Below are positions 12,465 to 22,120 of a stretch of DNA of 64,000 nt, piece after piece. The notes under the pieces were generated by a model, which searched no databases, was not told the DNA's origin, and saw only the letters and a list, made by a program, of their open reading frames with translations. The stretch comes from Methyloversatilis sp. RAC08 (GTDB lineage Bacteria; Pseudomonadota; Gammaproteobacteria; Burkholderiales; Rhodocyclaceae), in NCBI RefSeq assembly GCF_001713355.1, contig NZ_CP016448.1, positions 186,001 through 250,000 on the forward strand, written 5' to 3'. The position numbers and the translations under genes are program-made. Numbering within the stretch: the first letter of the stretch is position 1; every line of letters starts with the position of its first letter.

Positions 12465-15400
12465 TCAGACGCTGAGCGCTTCATCGCGCAGCTTCAGCGC
12501 CTGTTCCATGTCGACCTCGACCACGCGCGAACACCCGCGCTCCTGCATCGTGACGCCCACCAGTTGTTGCGCCATTTCCATCGTGATCTTGTTGTGGCTG
12601 ATGAACACGAACTGCGTGGCCGCCGACATGCGCTTGACCATTTCGCAGAAGCGTTCGGTGTTGGTGTCGTCGAGCGGCGCATCGACCTCGTCCAGCATGC
12701 AGAACGGCGCCGGATTGAGCTGGAACAGCGCGAACACCAGCGCGGTCGCGGTCAGCGCCTTTTCACCTCCCGACAGCAGCTGGATCGACGCATTGCGCTT
12801 GCCCGGCGGCTGTGCGAACACCTGCAGCCCGGCGTCCAGAATTTCATCGCCGGTCATCACCAGCCGCGCCTCGCCACCGCCGAACAGCTCCGGGAAGATG
12901 CGGCCGAACTCGGTATTCACGCGATCATACGTGTCCTTGAGCAGGGCACGGGTTTCGCGGTCCATGCTGCGGATGGCATCTTCCAGCGTGCCGATGGCCT
13001 CGCGCAGGTCGGCCGACTGCATGTCCAGATAGCCCTTGCGCTCCGCCGCCTGGGTCAGTTCTTCCAGCGCCGCCAGATTCACCGCGCCCAGCGCCGCGAT
13101 GTCGCGGTTCAGGCGGGCGATTTCACCATTCAGACTGCCTTCGCGCACGTTTTCGCGTTCGCCTTCGGCGACCAGCGCATCGAGCCGGCCTTCCGGCAGC
13201 GTGATTTCGGCCAGCCGCTGCGCGAACTGTTCGGCGTTCAGCGCCGCCGCCTGCTGCTTCAGCCGGCACTCGGCCAGACGTTCGCGCGCCGGCGCCAGCC
13301 GCTGTTCGCTCTGCGCGCGCTGCGCATCGAGGTCGCGCAGTTGCGCCGCCAGCCCTTCCTGCGCGTCGCGGCAGGTGGCCAGCACCTGTTCGCGTGCGCG
13401 GCGCGCGTCCAGCGTCTGCTGCAGCGTGGCGTCGATGCTGTGCTCGTCGATCTGCGCGAATTCGTCGCGCCGCAGCGCGCATTCGAGCTCGGCGTTTTCG
13501 AGCTGGATGCGCGCGACCGACAGGTTGTTCGCCAGATCGGTCAGCCGGCTGGCGCATTCGCGCTGAGAAAAGCCGGCTTCCTGCACTTCGCGCGCCGCCG
13601 CCTGATCGGCAAAGCGCGCCTCGCGCAGCGTACCGTCGGCGCTCTTGTGCGCCTCCAGCGCGGCGTCGAGCCGGTTGCGCTGCACGTCGATCAGTTCGCG
13701 TGCGCGCTCGATCTCGATTTCGGCGCGCGCCAGATGCGCCTGTTCGGTCTGCTCCGCCTGATCCACTTCGGCGCGGTCGCGTTCCAGTGCGGCGCGCTGC
13801 TCGTCGAAGCGCGACACCGCCTGTCCGAGCTTGATCTGTTCGACCTGCGCGCTGTGCGCCGCCTGGGTCAGCGACTGCTGCTCGCGCCGCGCCGCTGCCT
13901 GTTCTTCGTGTGCCGCGGCCAGCGCCGCCTCGGCTTCGCGCAGCGCCTCGCGCGCCTCGGCCAGCGCGGCGTCGGCCCTGTCGATGTCGCGGCCCAGTTG
14001 TTCGATGTCGCGCGCGCGCTCGAGCACGCCGTGCGTGCGCGCGTCCGGCGCGTACAGCGTGAGCGACGCACCCTGGGCGACGCGGCCCTGGCGGTCGACC
14101 TGTGCCGCACCGCCTGGTGCTGAACTGACCTGCGCCGGCAGCGCCAGCACCTCGACGGCCGCCACCGGCCCGAGCCACAGATCGAGCAGCGCGTCCCAGC
14201 GCGCGTCGAGCGTCTGCACGCGGTGGCGCAGGCTGTCGGCCGCCAGCGGCGTGCGCGGGTCGGCGCCCGGCAGCGCAAGGGTCAGCGTCTGCGGTGCGGC
14301 GCCGGCCGCAGCGGCGGCAGCCAGCGTATCGGGCGAGACGGCGTCGAGCGCGCCCAGGCGCTCGCGCAGCACGGCTTCGACCGCCAGCTCCCAGCCGGCA
14401 TCGACCTTGATGGCCTGCCACAGCGGCTGCGCGTCCTGCAGGCCGAGCGCCGCCAGCCAGGGCGCGAGCTTGCCGTCGCTCTGCGTCTTGCGCTGCAGCT
14501 CGACCAGCGCGTCGCGCCGGGCGCGGGTTTCGGTCAACGTGCGGGTGGTGGCGCGTTCGGCGTCCTGTGCGTTGCGCACCGCACCCTGCAGCTGCGGCAC
14601 GGCGATCTGCGCCGCCTGCATGCGCTGCTGCGCGGCATCGACCGCCGACTGCAACTCTTCGAGCCGCGCCTGCGCCAGCGACAGCGCCGCGCGGTCCGGC
14701 TCGATCAGTTGCGCGGCGTCGTGCGCGATGCGCTCGCGCCGACCGGCCAGCGAATGCAGCATGCGGCCGGCGTTCGCGCGATGGGTTTCTTCCACCTTGA
14801 GCTGCTGTTCGACCGCTGCCAGATCGCGTCGCGCCTCGGTCGCCTGCTGCTCCGCCTCCCGGAACGCGGCTTCGGCTTCCGGCAGCAGCGCGCGTGTCGT
14901 GTCGTGCCGCGCCTCGGCCTGTTCGATGCGGTGGGCGGCGTGCTCGGCCAGCGTGGTCCAGCGCGCGGTGTCGCTTTCGATGCTTTCGATGCGCGCGCGC
15001 CAGTTCGCCACCTCGCCGTCAAGGTGCGCGATGCGCGCCGCGAGCTTCTGGCGGTTTTCCGCCGCACGACGCAGATCGTCTTCCAGCCGGCTGGCTTCCG
15101 CGTTGGCGGTCAGCAGTTCGGCCTGCGCCGCATGCACCGCCTCGGAACTGGCGAAATGTTCGGTACGGATGCGCTCCAGCGCCGCCTCGTGGTGGCGCAG
15201 CGCCGCGGTTTCGCGTTCGATGTCGTTCTCGATGCGGCCGGCGTCGCCGGCCAGCGTGTCGGCTTCGGCCGCTGCGGCGCGCTGCTTCAGCGCCCACAGC
15301 AGCGCCTGGCGCTCGACCAGCCGCGTATTCAGTTCGGTGTGGCGGGCGGCGACTTCGGCCTGCTTCTGCAAGCGCTCGATGCGGCTGCCCAGTTCGCCGA

Positions 15401-15992
15401 CGATGTCGTCCAGCCGGACCAGGTTGTCGCGCGCGTCGTCGAGCCGGCCCTGCGTTTCGCGGCGCCGCTCCCGGTATTTGGTGATGCCGGCCGCCTCTTC
15501 AAGAAAGGCGCGCAGCTCTTCCGGCCGCGCCTCGATGATGCGGGTGATCATGCCCTGCTCGATGATGGCGTAGGCGCGCGGGCCCAGGCCGGTACCGAGG
15601 AACACGTCGATCACATCGCGCCGGCGCACCCGCGTGTTGTTGATGAAGTAGTCCGACTGGCCGTCGCGCTCCAGCACCCGCTTGACCGCGATTTCGGCGT
15701 ACTGCGACCACTGCCCGGCCGCCCTGCCCTGATCATTGTCGAACACCAGTTCGACCGACGCCCGCCCGACCGGCTTGCGCGTGCCCGAGCCATTGAAGAT
15801 AACGTCGGTCATCGCATCGCCGCGCAGCGCCGACGCCCGCGACTCGCCGAGCACCCAGCGCACCGCATCGATGATGTTGGACTTGCCGCAGCCATTCGGC
15901 CCCACGACGCCGACCAGCTGGCCGGGCATCAGGATGGTGGTCGGATCGACGAAAGTCTTGAAGCCGGCGAGTTTGAGTTTGGACAGTCGCAC
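12465..15992 (-). CDS. smc: chromosome segregation protein SMC
   Basis: The core ATPase of the bacterial condensin, which organises and segregates the chromosome with ScpA and ScpB (not in this window). The 1175 residues match the family length. Walker A GPNGCGKS is at 31-38. Two long coiled coils rich in Ala, Glu, Arg and Gln flank a hinge in the middle. The ABC signature LLSGGEKAL lies near 1072 and Walker B MLDEVDAPLDDTN near 1100. The start is GTG at 15992 (reading VRLSKLKLAGFKTF), chosen by homology; 35 in-frame codons upstream have no family match and cover the likely promoter. First gene of the smc-zipA-ligA-galU-hpt-exonuclease run. Confidence 0.95.
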   Translation of the reverse strand: MRLSKLKLAGFKTFVDPTTILMPGQLVGVVGPNGCGKSNIIDAVRWVLGESRASALRGDAMTDVIFNGSGTRKPVGRASVELVFDNDQGRAAGQWSQYAEIAVKRVLERDGQSDYFINNTRVRRRDVIDVFLGTGLGPRAYAIIEQGMITRIIEARPEELRAFLEEAAGITKYRERRRETQGRLDDARDNLVRLDDIVGELGSRIERLQKQAEVAARHTELNTRLVERQALLWALKQRAAAAEADTLAGDAGRIENDIERETAALRHHEAALERIRTEHFASSEAVHAAQAELLTANAEASRLEDDLRRAAENRQKLAARIAHLDGEVANWRARIESIESDTARWTTLAEHAAHRIEQAEARHDTTRALLPEAEAAFREAEQQATEARRDLAAVEQQLKVEETHRANAGRMLHSLAGRRERIAHDAAQLIEPDRAALSLAQARLEELQSAVDAAQQRMQAAQIAVPQLQGAVRNAQDAERATTRTLTETRARRDALVELQRKTQSDGKLAPWLAALGLQDAQPLWQAIKVDAGWELAVEAVLRERLGALDAVSPDTLAAAAAAGAAPQTLTLALPGADPRTPLAADSLRHRVQTLDARWDALLDLWLGPVAAVEVLALPAQVSSAPGGAAQVDRQGRVAQGASLTLYAPDARTHGVLERARDIEQLGRDIDRADAALAEAREALREAEAALAAAHEEQAAARREQQSLTQAAHSAQVEQIKLGQAVSRFDEQRAALERDRAEVDQAEQTEQAHLARAEIEIERARELIDVQRNRLDAALEAHKSADGTLREARFADQAAAREVQEAGFSQRECASRLTDLANNLSVARIQLENAELECALRRDEFAQIDEHSIDATLQQTLDARRAREQVLATCRDAQEGLAAQLRDLDAQRAQSEQRLAPARERLAECRLKQQAAALNAEQFAQRLAEITLPEGRLDALVAEGERENVREGSLNGEIARLNRDIAALGAVNLAALEELTQAAERKGYLDMQSADLREAIGTLEDAIRSMDRETRALLKDTYDRVNTEFGRIFPELFGGGEARLVMTGDEILDAGLQVFAQPPGKRNASIQLLSGGEKALTATALVFALFQLNPAPFCMLDEVDAPLDDTNTERFCEMVKRMSAATQFVFISHNKITMEMAQQLVGVTMQERGCSRVVEVDMEQALKLRDEALSV

Positions 15993-16036
15993 GGGACGGC
16001 GGCAGAAGGGAAGAATTAAGGCAGAAAACGGGGCGA

Positions 16037-16045
16037 ATGATAGCA
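16037..16045 (-). promoter_or_regulatory. candidate extended -10 promoter for the smc operon
   Basis: On the minus strand TGCTATCAT forms an extended -10 about 45 bases before the smc GTG. A -35 match is poor. Position before the first gene of the operon is the main support. Confidence 0.35.
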
Positions 16046-16230
16046 CCCGGGACCTTCCGCCTTCAGGCGTCGCCGCCGGCTGAGCGTCGGATCCCACCCT
16101 TCGATTGCTCCAGCCATCGGAGTGATCCTGATTGGAGCAGTACTGTGAAAGCGGCCTGTGGGAGCGACGACCAATTCGCCTTCGTCGATCAGATGCGCGA
16201 CACGCGTCCAGCCCGCTCGATCACCTTCGA

Positions 16231-16425
16231 ATGATCCTGCTCGACATGTGCGTCGTGTCCGATCGACGGCGCCAAGCACTCCATCCATGGGTGATTGCAT
16301 GGATCGACGCCCAGCCTGAGGAAACCCTGGTCCTGTCCACCATCATCGCGCCAGAACTGCGTAACGGCTGGCAAGGGTGCCTGCACGAAAACGCAGCACT
16401 GATGCGAGCCAGAGCCCGGTGATGA
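16231..16425 (+). pseudogene. frameshifted and truncated PIN-domain (VapC-type) toxin remnant
   Basis: The opening MILLDMCVVSD, then VIAWIDAQPEETLVLSTI and PELRNG, follows the N-terminal half of VapC/FitB-like PIN-domain ribonucleases (typically MILLDTNVVSE ... WLDAQPEETL ... AELRYG). The first acidic residue (D5) and the ELR glutamate remain, but the usual Thr-Asn after the aspartate has become Met-Cys. After RNG the current frame reads unrelated residues to a TGA at 16420-16422, whereas the neighbouring frame reads LARVPARKRSTDA, which resembles the expected continuation of the family. This points to a one-base deletion near 16384. The C-terminal catalytic aspartates are missing, and no VapB-like antitoxin gene precedes it. 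A dead remnant is the best reading. Confidence 0.6.
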
Positions 16426-16771
16426 GCCGAGCCAGTTCACGGAGAAGCTCGGTCATCATGGGAACGCAAATTAGGTAAGCTGGCAGGCGTAACAGGCACT
16501 CGGAGCGCTGGCACGCAATGCCGGCACCGGGCGTCAGGAGACGACGATGAAACGACGAACGCGGAGTTGAAGTGACGAAGAATGAATTCACGCCGGCGAA
16601 GGCCGGACGCAGCAACTTACCCCGGGAAGGGGTTTATCTAAAGCGTCGTTGGGCCTCTCTCAATAGCGCTCAGAAATCCAGCACAATCAAGCCGTCACGG
16701 CATCAAGAAGGTGACTACACGTAGCTACCTTCGCCGCCAAATTTGCGTCGGGCACCAGAGATAAATCAGTC
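16426..16771 (+). other. non-coding stretch before the lipoprotein gene
   Basis: About 345 bases with no supported gene. It holds a 50-codon frame starting at GTG 16572 with a GGAG five bases upstream, but the product is basic and matches nothing known. A short GC hairpin (ACCCC/GGGGT, 16619-16633) is followed by TTTATCT and could be a weak terminator. The base composition is more AT-rich than the flanking core genes, in keeping with an accessory insertion. Confidence 0.4.
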
Positions 16772-17290
16772 ATGCGCGTTACCCCTCTTTTCGCCATCGC
16801 TGTTGCATTGCTTTCTGCATGCGCTTCCCCGATTTTCGATGTCGGTCGTACCGAAACGGTATTGCCTCTAAGTAGAGCTTGGGTCGACGGCCGCATGGTT
16901 GAGTACATCACGACTGACATCTCTGACTTAACGATGGCCCAGATGATCGGGGCAAACCATGTCCCCAGCCTTGCTTCCGCGCTCGACTTGCCAAGAGGGT
17001 CGTCCATCGTTGAGCGCGTATACAAGTTCCCCAACGAAGAGCAGATCAGCGTATTCCAGTCTGCACCCAACCCCGTGGGCGCCGAGAACAAGGATCAAAG
17101 CTACAGCCCACTCTGGCGAGTGGTGCTGGTCAGATGGGCAGAGCGGACAACCAAGCGTGAACTGAAATCCGAGGAAGAACTGCTTGCAGCCGAGGAGAAA
17201 AGGGAAGTTGCCCTCGAGGTAACGAACATTGTGGTCAATTGCCCCGTTACTCGTAGCGTCAAGGGGCAGTCTTTAAAGGGTGTGCGCTGA
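16772..17290 (+). CDS. putative lipoprotein of unknown function
   Basis: A 172-residue protein with a lipoprotein signal: hydrophobic stretch then LLSAC, with C17 as the lipidation site. The rest is soluble and lacks membrane segments. Recognisable segments such as WVDGRMVEYITTDISD and YSPLWRVVLVRW suggest a conserved but uncharacterised envelope-protein family (possibly DUF7482-like; from memory, not verified). Codon use differs from neighbours, with many A/T-ending codons and lower GC, which suggests transfer. It has no obvious operon partner: the next gene starts about 230 bases later. Confidence 0.7.
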   Translation: MRVTPLFAIAVALLSACASPIFDVGRTETVLPLSRAWVDGRMVEYITTDISDLTMAQMIGANHVPSLASALDLPRGSSIVERVYKFPNEEQISVFQSAPNPVGAENKDQSYSPLWRVVLVRWAERTTKRELKSEEELLAAEEKREVALEVTNIVVNCPVTRSVKGQSLKGVR

Positions 17291-17524
17291 GGCCAAGGCG
17301 CTTACCCGACTTTTGTCGTCACTCGAATCGATCGGAAGCAGCCATGTCGCAGCGTTCAACAAACGGTGTGAACCGCCTCGGGTTTCAAACAAATACGGGG
17401 CAGACCCTGCGGTTTCCCCACATATTCATAGTGGCGCGACCGCAGCGTGCGCCTGTTGATTCAGCAGGCTGATTTCGCACATGGTTGCAACCGGTTCAGA
17501 TACTCGGGCGCAGCGTCGATAGCC

Positions 17525-17908
17525 ATGCAAAACAACGACCGACCCGACGACGAGGAAGACGGGGACATTTCGGATGATCCCCGTCTGAGCGCCATCGACC
17601 GGGATCTGGCGTCGGTCAGCAAGCGGAATGACAACCTGCTTCTGGTCATCCTGCTGATGCTGGTCCCGCTGGCCTTTGTGTACGAGCGGTCCGGATTCAA
17701 GGGTGTCTGGCTTGACGCGGCTTTTCTGGGGCTGCTTTTCGGGACCATCGGCTACCTGATTTTCCGGGTGGCGCGCCAGAAGCAAAGGGTTGCCGCAAGG
17801 TACGGCCTGGTATGCCGGATGTGCGGGGAGAAGCCCAAGGCACACATGGTTCTTTCTGCTGCCATGACGCAGCATTGCGCACGATGCGGCTCGAAGTTGA
17901 GGGGCTGA
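17525..17908 (+). CDS. two-helix membrane protein with C-terminal zinc ribbon
   Basis: A 127-residue protein, not recognised as a named family. It has an acidic N-terminus (about 1-36), two membrane segments near 37-53 and 64-82, and a C-terminal CxxC ... CxxC zinc ribbon with C97, C100, C118 and C121. The ribbon should face the cytoplasm if both termini are inside. The start at 17525 is chosen because the protein proper begins with an acidic stretch; the frame is open further upstream without a family match. A 25-codon reading frame follows two bases after its stop, so it may be the first gene of a small operon. Confidence 0.65.
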   Translation: MQNNDRPDDEEDGDISDDPRLSAIDRDLASVSKRNDNLLLVILLMLVPLAFVYERSGFKGVWLDAAFLGLLFGTIGYLIFRVARQKQRVAARYGLVCRMCGEKPKAHMVLSAAMTQHCARCGSKLRG

Positions 17909-17909
17909 T

Positions 17910-17987
17910 TTGGCAGACGATTCGGTCTTGTTTGCAACGGGCTTCGAGTACTTTCAGACACTCCTTGACCCGGAACGTCGGGCATGA
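17910..17987 (+). CDS. possible 25-residue leader or small protein
   Basis: A short frame starts with TTG two bases after the zinc-ribbon gene stop, with GAGGGG about five bases upstream. It ends in TGA overlapping the ATG of the next gene (ATGA). The peptide (ADDSVLFATGFEYFQTLLD, then PERRA) has an amphipathic, protein-like composition. It could be a real small protein, a leader that couples translation of the next gene, or the N-terminus of that gene lost by a frameshift. No family is known. Confidence 0.33.
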   Translation: MADDSVLFATGFEYFQTLLDPERRA

Positions 17988-18340
17988 CGACACAACGATC
18001 ATTGCTTGAGCATGCCGCCGGAAAGCTGATAGCGGCCGTCCAGCGCGAATGGCACGCCGAGCTTGGGGAGCCGGGCGCCGCCGCGAGCGAACATGTCATG
18101 CACGCCTGCCATGATCTGTTGAACGCCGCCAAAGACGGTTCATTGCCCATGATGCTGCGCAACACCTGTATTTCTGATGTCATTGGCCGGACGTGGACGG
18201 CGCAGCACCCGACCGTTCAGCCCGCCATCGAAGCACTGGAGGAGCAGCTGAAGCGTGACGCGGCGGGTAACGCATCGGCCCCGGCCGACGGCACCGATCG
18301 CGGCGGGCCAGCCCTCAAAGGCCGGCGCCGTCCATCATGA
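17984..18340 (+). CDS. hypothetical protein
   Basis: A 118-residue soluble protein with no recognised family. The first 85 residues look helical with conserved-looking Trp, His and Cys (EWHAELG, HVMHACHDLL). The end is low-complexity with Ala, Gly, Arg and Pro. It overlaps the next gene by ATGA, so the two are likely made together. The start has no strong ribosome binding site and may depend on coupling to the short upstream frame. Confidence 0.6.
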   Translation: MTTQRSLLEHAAGKLIAAVQREWHAELGEPGAAASEHVMHACHDLLNAAKDGSLPMMLRNTCISDVIGRTWTAQHPTVQPAIEALEEQLKRDAAGNASAPADGTDRGGPALKGRRRPS

Positions 18341-18879
18341 GTCTTGATCTCTACGTTGCTCTGAACCGACGAGACCTGCCGACCGCTGAAGACTGGGCGT
18401 CAACCGCACGCAGCCACGGCCTCACCTTGAACCTCGATACGTCGCTGAGCCCCGACACTTCCAGCGGTTACTGGCCCTGCCCCGACGCACGCGCGGGCTT
18501 CGAATATTCCATCGGGCCGCTCGATCAGGCTGAGGCCGATCACCTGGGGCTCTCGGCGGGTAACCGGAAACGCCTTCGGCCCTTTGATTCGCTGGCCGTG
18601 CTGAGCTGCCGGTCTGACAAGGATTTTGCGGTTGCGCAATGCGCCTCGGCGGTGCTTGCCAAGCGCTGCAACGGCCTGGTGATCGACGGCGAATCTGCCG
18701 CCGTGATGACGCCGGATCAGGCGATCGACTGGGTACAAGGCCGTTATGAACCACCGCCGGACAAGCGTCGCCCCGCCTTTCTCCCGCAGCGCCGGGTATC
18801 GGCAATGACGTGGGCAAGGCTCGGTTTGCTGGTGCTGATCGCAAGTTTCTGGCTGATCAGATGGGCAACCGGAATCTGA
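18337..18879 (+). CDS. hypothetical protein with C-terminal membrane anchor
   Basis: A 180-residue protein of unknown family. The N-terminal 130 residues are soluble, with a segment (GFEYSIGPLD) of the kind seen in small immunity-like proteins; that likeness is only suggestive. A basic linker (PDKRRPAFLPQRR) leads to a single membrane segment near 157-176, so it is probably tail-anchored with the soluble part in the cytoplasm. It overlaps the previous gene by four bases and ends the small operon; the convergent DMT transporter gene ends 28 bases away. Confidence 0.62.
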   Translation: MSLDLYVALNRRDLPTAEDWASTARSHGLTLNLDTSLSPDTSSGYWPCPDARAGFEYSIGPLDQAEADHLGLSAGNRKRLRPFDSLAVLSCRSDKDFAVAQCASAVLAKRCNGLVIDGESAAVMTPDQAIDWVQGRYEPPPDKRRPAFLPQRRVSAMTWARLGLLVLIASFWLIRWATGI

Positions 18880-18906
18880 CGCCGCCGCGCTTCACCCCCT
18901 CACCCG

Positions 18907-19845
18907 TTACTTGAACAACGCCGCCTCACGGTCGCGACCCGACGTATCGCGCGCGACCTGGGCCGGTTCCAGATGCCCGGAAAACAGGCTGGCTGCGATG
19001 ATCATCGCGCCACCGACCCACTCCTTCACGCCCATCGCCTCGCCCGCCAGCCACCACGACGACAGCGCGGCGACGACCAGTTCGAACAGGAACAGCGCGA
19101 TCGCGGCGTTGGCGCTGACGAAGGTGATGCCGTACTGCACGACCAGATTCACCACCACCAGCACGCCGCCGAGGATGATGAGCACGGCCCAGGTTTCCGG
19201 GCCGATGGCGGCGATTTCGCTCAGCGGCGACTCGCCGCGCAGCCAGGCGGCGAACGGGGCGACGGCGATGACGCCGAGGAATACCGCCATCACCTTCTGT
19301 TCGATGGCGATGTGGGCGGTGCGCCGCACCATCACGTTCACGCCGGCAAAGCAGATGCCGGCGCCCAGCCCCATCCATTCGGCCGAGCCCTGCGGCCAGG
19401 GCAGGCCCAGTTCGGGTCGCCACAGCATGACGACGGCGCCGGCCAGCGACAGCGCGATCACGCCGGCGCCGACGCGGCTCAGGCGTTCGCCGAGCAGCAG
19501 GCGCGACAGCAGCACCGTCCAGAGTGGCGACAGGTAGAACAGCAGCAGCACGCGCATCACCTCGCCGTCGAGCGCGCCGAGCACGTAGCCGAGGTTGGTG
19601 CCGGCGGCAGCCAGCGCGAGCGCGACCAGCCACAAGCTGGGGCGCGTCCTGCGCAGCACCGGCCACAGCGGAATCAGGCCGAACAGGAAGGCCAGCGCGT
19701 AGGTGATGAAGGTCGCCGTGACGCCACCCATGCCGGCCGCCTCGATGACGCGGTAGGGATACCAGATGAGACCCCAGACGATGCCGCCGCACAGCAGGGC
19801 AGCGGAAGGAAGGCGCCGCGAACGCGGCACGCGGGAAGCGAGCAT
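18907..19845 (-). CDS. EamA/DMT-family membrane transporter
   Basis: An inner-membrane protein of 312 residues with about ten hydrophobic helices in two repeats, typical of drug/metabolite transporters of the EamA type. Recognisable parts are LFYLSPLWTVLLSRLLLGERLS at the end of the first repeat and NAAIALFLFELVVAALSSWWLAGEAM in the second. These families export amino acids, metabolites or drugs, and the substrate cannot be told from sequence. It is divergent from dapC, with about 130 bases between. Confidence 0.85.
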   Translation of the reverse strand: MLASRVPRSRRLPSAALLCGGIVWGLIWYPYRVIEAAGMGGVTATFITYALAFLFGLIPLWPVLRRTRPSLWLVALALAAAGTNLGYVLGALDGEVMRVLLLFYLSPLWTVLLSRLLLGERLSRVGAGVIALSLAGAVVMLWRPELGLPWPQGSAEWMGLGAGICFAGVNVMVRRTAHIAIEQKVMAVFLGVIAVAPFAAWLRGESPLSEIAAIGPETWAVLIILGGVLVVVNLVVQYGITFVSANAAIALFLFELVVAALSSWWLAGEAMGVKEWVGGAMIIAASLFSGHLEPAQVARDTSGRDREAALFK

Positions 19846-19973
19846 GTGTACGTATACTTATATGGTGTGGGAAAAAGCCTGAAACGACGTCAAGCACGAC
19901 GCCGGATTCTCTACGACCGGTGCGGATGCGCCCGGACAACCCCGCGAACCGATGGACCTTCACTCTGACTGAC

Positions 19974-21194
19974 ATGCCGAACGACACCCTGCCCGTCACG
20001 CCGCACCTGTCGCTGTTACAGCCCTATCCCTTTGAAAGACTGAAGGAATTGACTGCCGGCATCAGCGGCCCGGCGCATCTGCCGCTGGTGCGCCTGTCGA
20101 TCGGCGAGCCGCAGCATGCCACGCCGCAGCTGATCAAGGATGCACTGACCGGCGCACTGGACGGCCTGTCGGTCTATCCGACGACGGCCGGGCTGGACGG
20201 GCTGCGCGAGTGTATCGCGGGCTGGATCACGCGCCGCTATCGTTTGCCGGCGGTCAGCGCGGCCACCCAGGTGCTGCCGGTGAATGGCTCGCGCGAGGCG
20301 CTGTTTTCGTTCGCGCAGAGCGTGGTCGACGCCAGCCGGCCGGATGCGGCGGTGCTGTCGCCCAACCCCTTCTATCAGATCTACGAAGGCGCGGCCCTGC
20401 TGGCCGGCGCGCAGATCCGCTTCTACAACCAGTTGCCGGACGATGACTTCGCCTGCAATTTCGACCGCATTCCGGACGCCGGGTGGAAAGGCGTGCAGCT
20501 GATCTACGTGTGCTCGCCGGCCAACCCGTGCGGCAAGGTGATGACGCTGGACGAATGGCGCACGCTGTTCGAGCTGGCCGACCGCCACGGCTTCGTCATT
20601 GCGTCGGACGAGTGCTATTCGGAAATCTATTTCGACGAAGACGCCCCGCCGCTCGGCGGCCTGCAGGCGGCGCACGCGCTCGGGCGCACCGCTTTCGAGC
20701 GATTGGTGGTGTTTTCCAGCCTGTCGAAACGCTCCAACGTGCCCGGTCTGCGCAGCGGTTTCGTGGCCGGCGATGCACGGCTGATCAAGCGCTTCCTGCT
20801 GTATCGCACCTATCACGGCAGCGCGATGGGGCTGGCGGTGCAGGCGGCCAGCGTCGCTGCCTGGTCGGACGAAGCTCACGTGCGCGACAACCGCGACCAG
20901 TACCGCGCCAAGTTCCACGCGGTACAGCCGCGCATCGCGTCGGTGATGCATGCGCCGATGCCCGATGCGAGTTTCTACCTGTGGGCGCGCACGCCGGCCG
21001 CCCTGGACGACACCGTGTTCGCCCGCCGGCTGCTCGCCGAATATAATGTGGCTGTTTTGCCCGGCAGCTATCTGGCGCGCGGCGCCGGCGGCGTCAATCC
21101 GGGCGCCGGCTTCGTCCGCATCGCCCTGGTTGCACCGGGCAGCCAGTGCCTCGAAGCGGCGGAGCGCATCGTGCAGTTCTGCCACGCGCTCTGA
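19974..21194 (+). CDS. dapC: N-succinyldiaminopimelate aminotransferase
   Basis: A PLP-dependent class I aminotransferase of 406 residues. It converts N-succinyl-2-amino-6-ketopimelate to N-succinyl-LL-diaminopimelate using glutamate, in lysine and peptidoglycan synthesis. PLP-site features are the CSPANPCGKV segment, SDECYSEIYFD and the lysine in SLSKRSNVPGLRSGF. The assignment as DapC rests on the family resemblance and on dapD following directly. ATG 19974 is preferred; the frame stays open for 18 further codons upstream. Confidence 0.9.
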   Translation: MPNDTLPVTPHLSLLQPYPFERLKELTAGISGPAHLPLVRLSIGEPQHATPQLIKDALTGALDGLSVYPTTAGLDGLRECIAGWITRRYRLPAVSAATQVLPVNGSREALFSFAQSVVDASRPDAAVLSPNPFYQIYEGAALLAGAQIRFYNQLPDDDFACNFDRIPDAGWKGVQLIYVCSPANPCGKVMTLDEWRTLFELADRHGFVIASDECYSEIYFDEDAPPLGGLQAAHALGRTAFERLVVFSSLSKRSNVPGLRSGFVAGDARLIKRFLLYRTYHGSAMGLAVQAASVAAWSDEAHVRDNRDQYRAKFHAVQPRIASVMHAPMPDASFYLWARTPAALDDTVFARRLLAEYNVAVLPGSYLARGAGGVNPGAGFVRIALVAPGSQCLEAAERIVQFCHAL

Positions 21195-21281
21195 GCGCCG
21201 GTCCGACTGCTCCGGCCCATCGCTGCGGCAGCCACTTCAGTTTCTTTTTACATTTCAACGATTTATTACGGGACACCCGAC

Positions 21282-22100
<819 letters not shown>

Positions 22101-22120
22101 TCACGGCCGCATGCACGATC

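Noticed and set aside
15993-16097. 35-codon N-terminal extension of SMC
   Set aside because: SMC proteins start at the VRLSKLKLAGFKTF segment, and the extension covers the probable promoter.
17392-17430. GGGGCAGACCC-like sequence as a RAYT-associated site
   Set aside because: It resembles the GGGGTCAGACCCC motif seen near some Y1 transposase genes only loosely, and no transposase is nearby.
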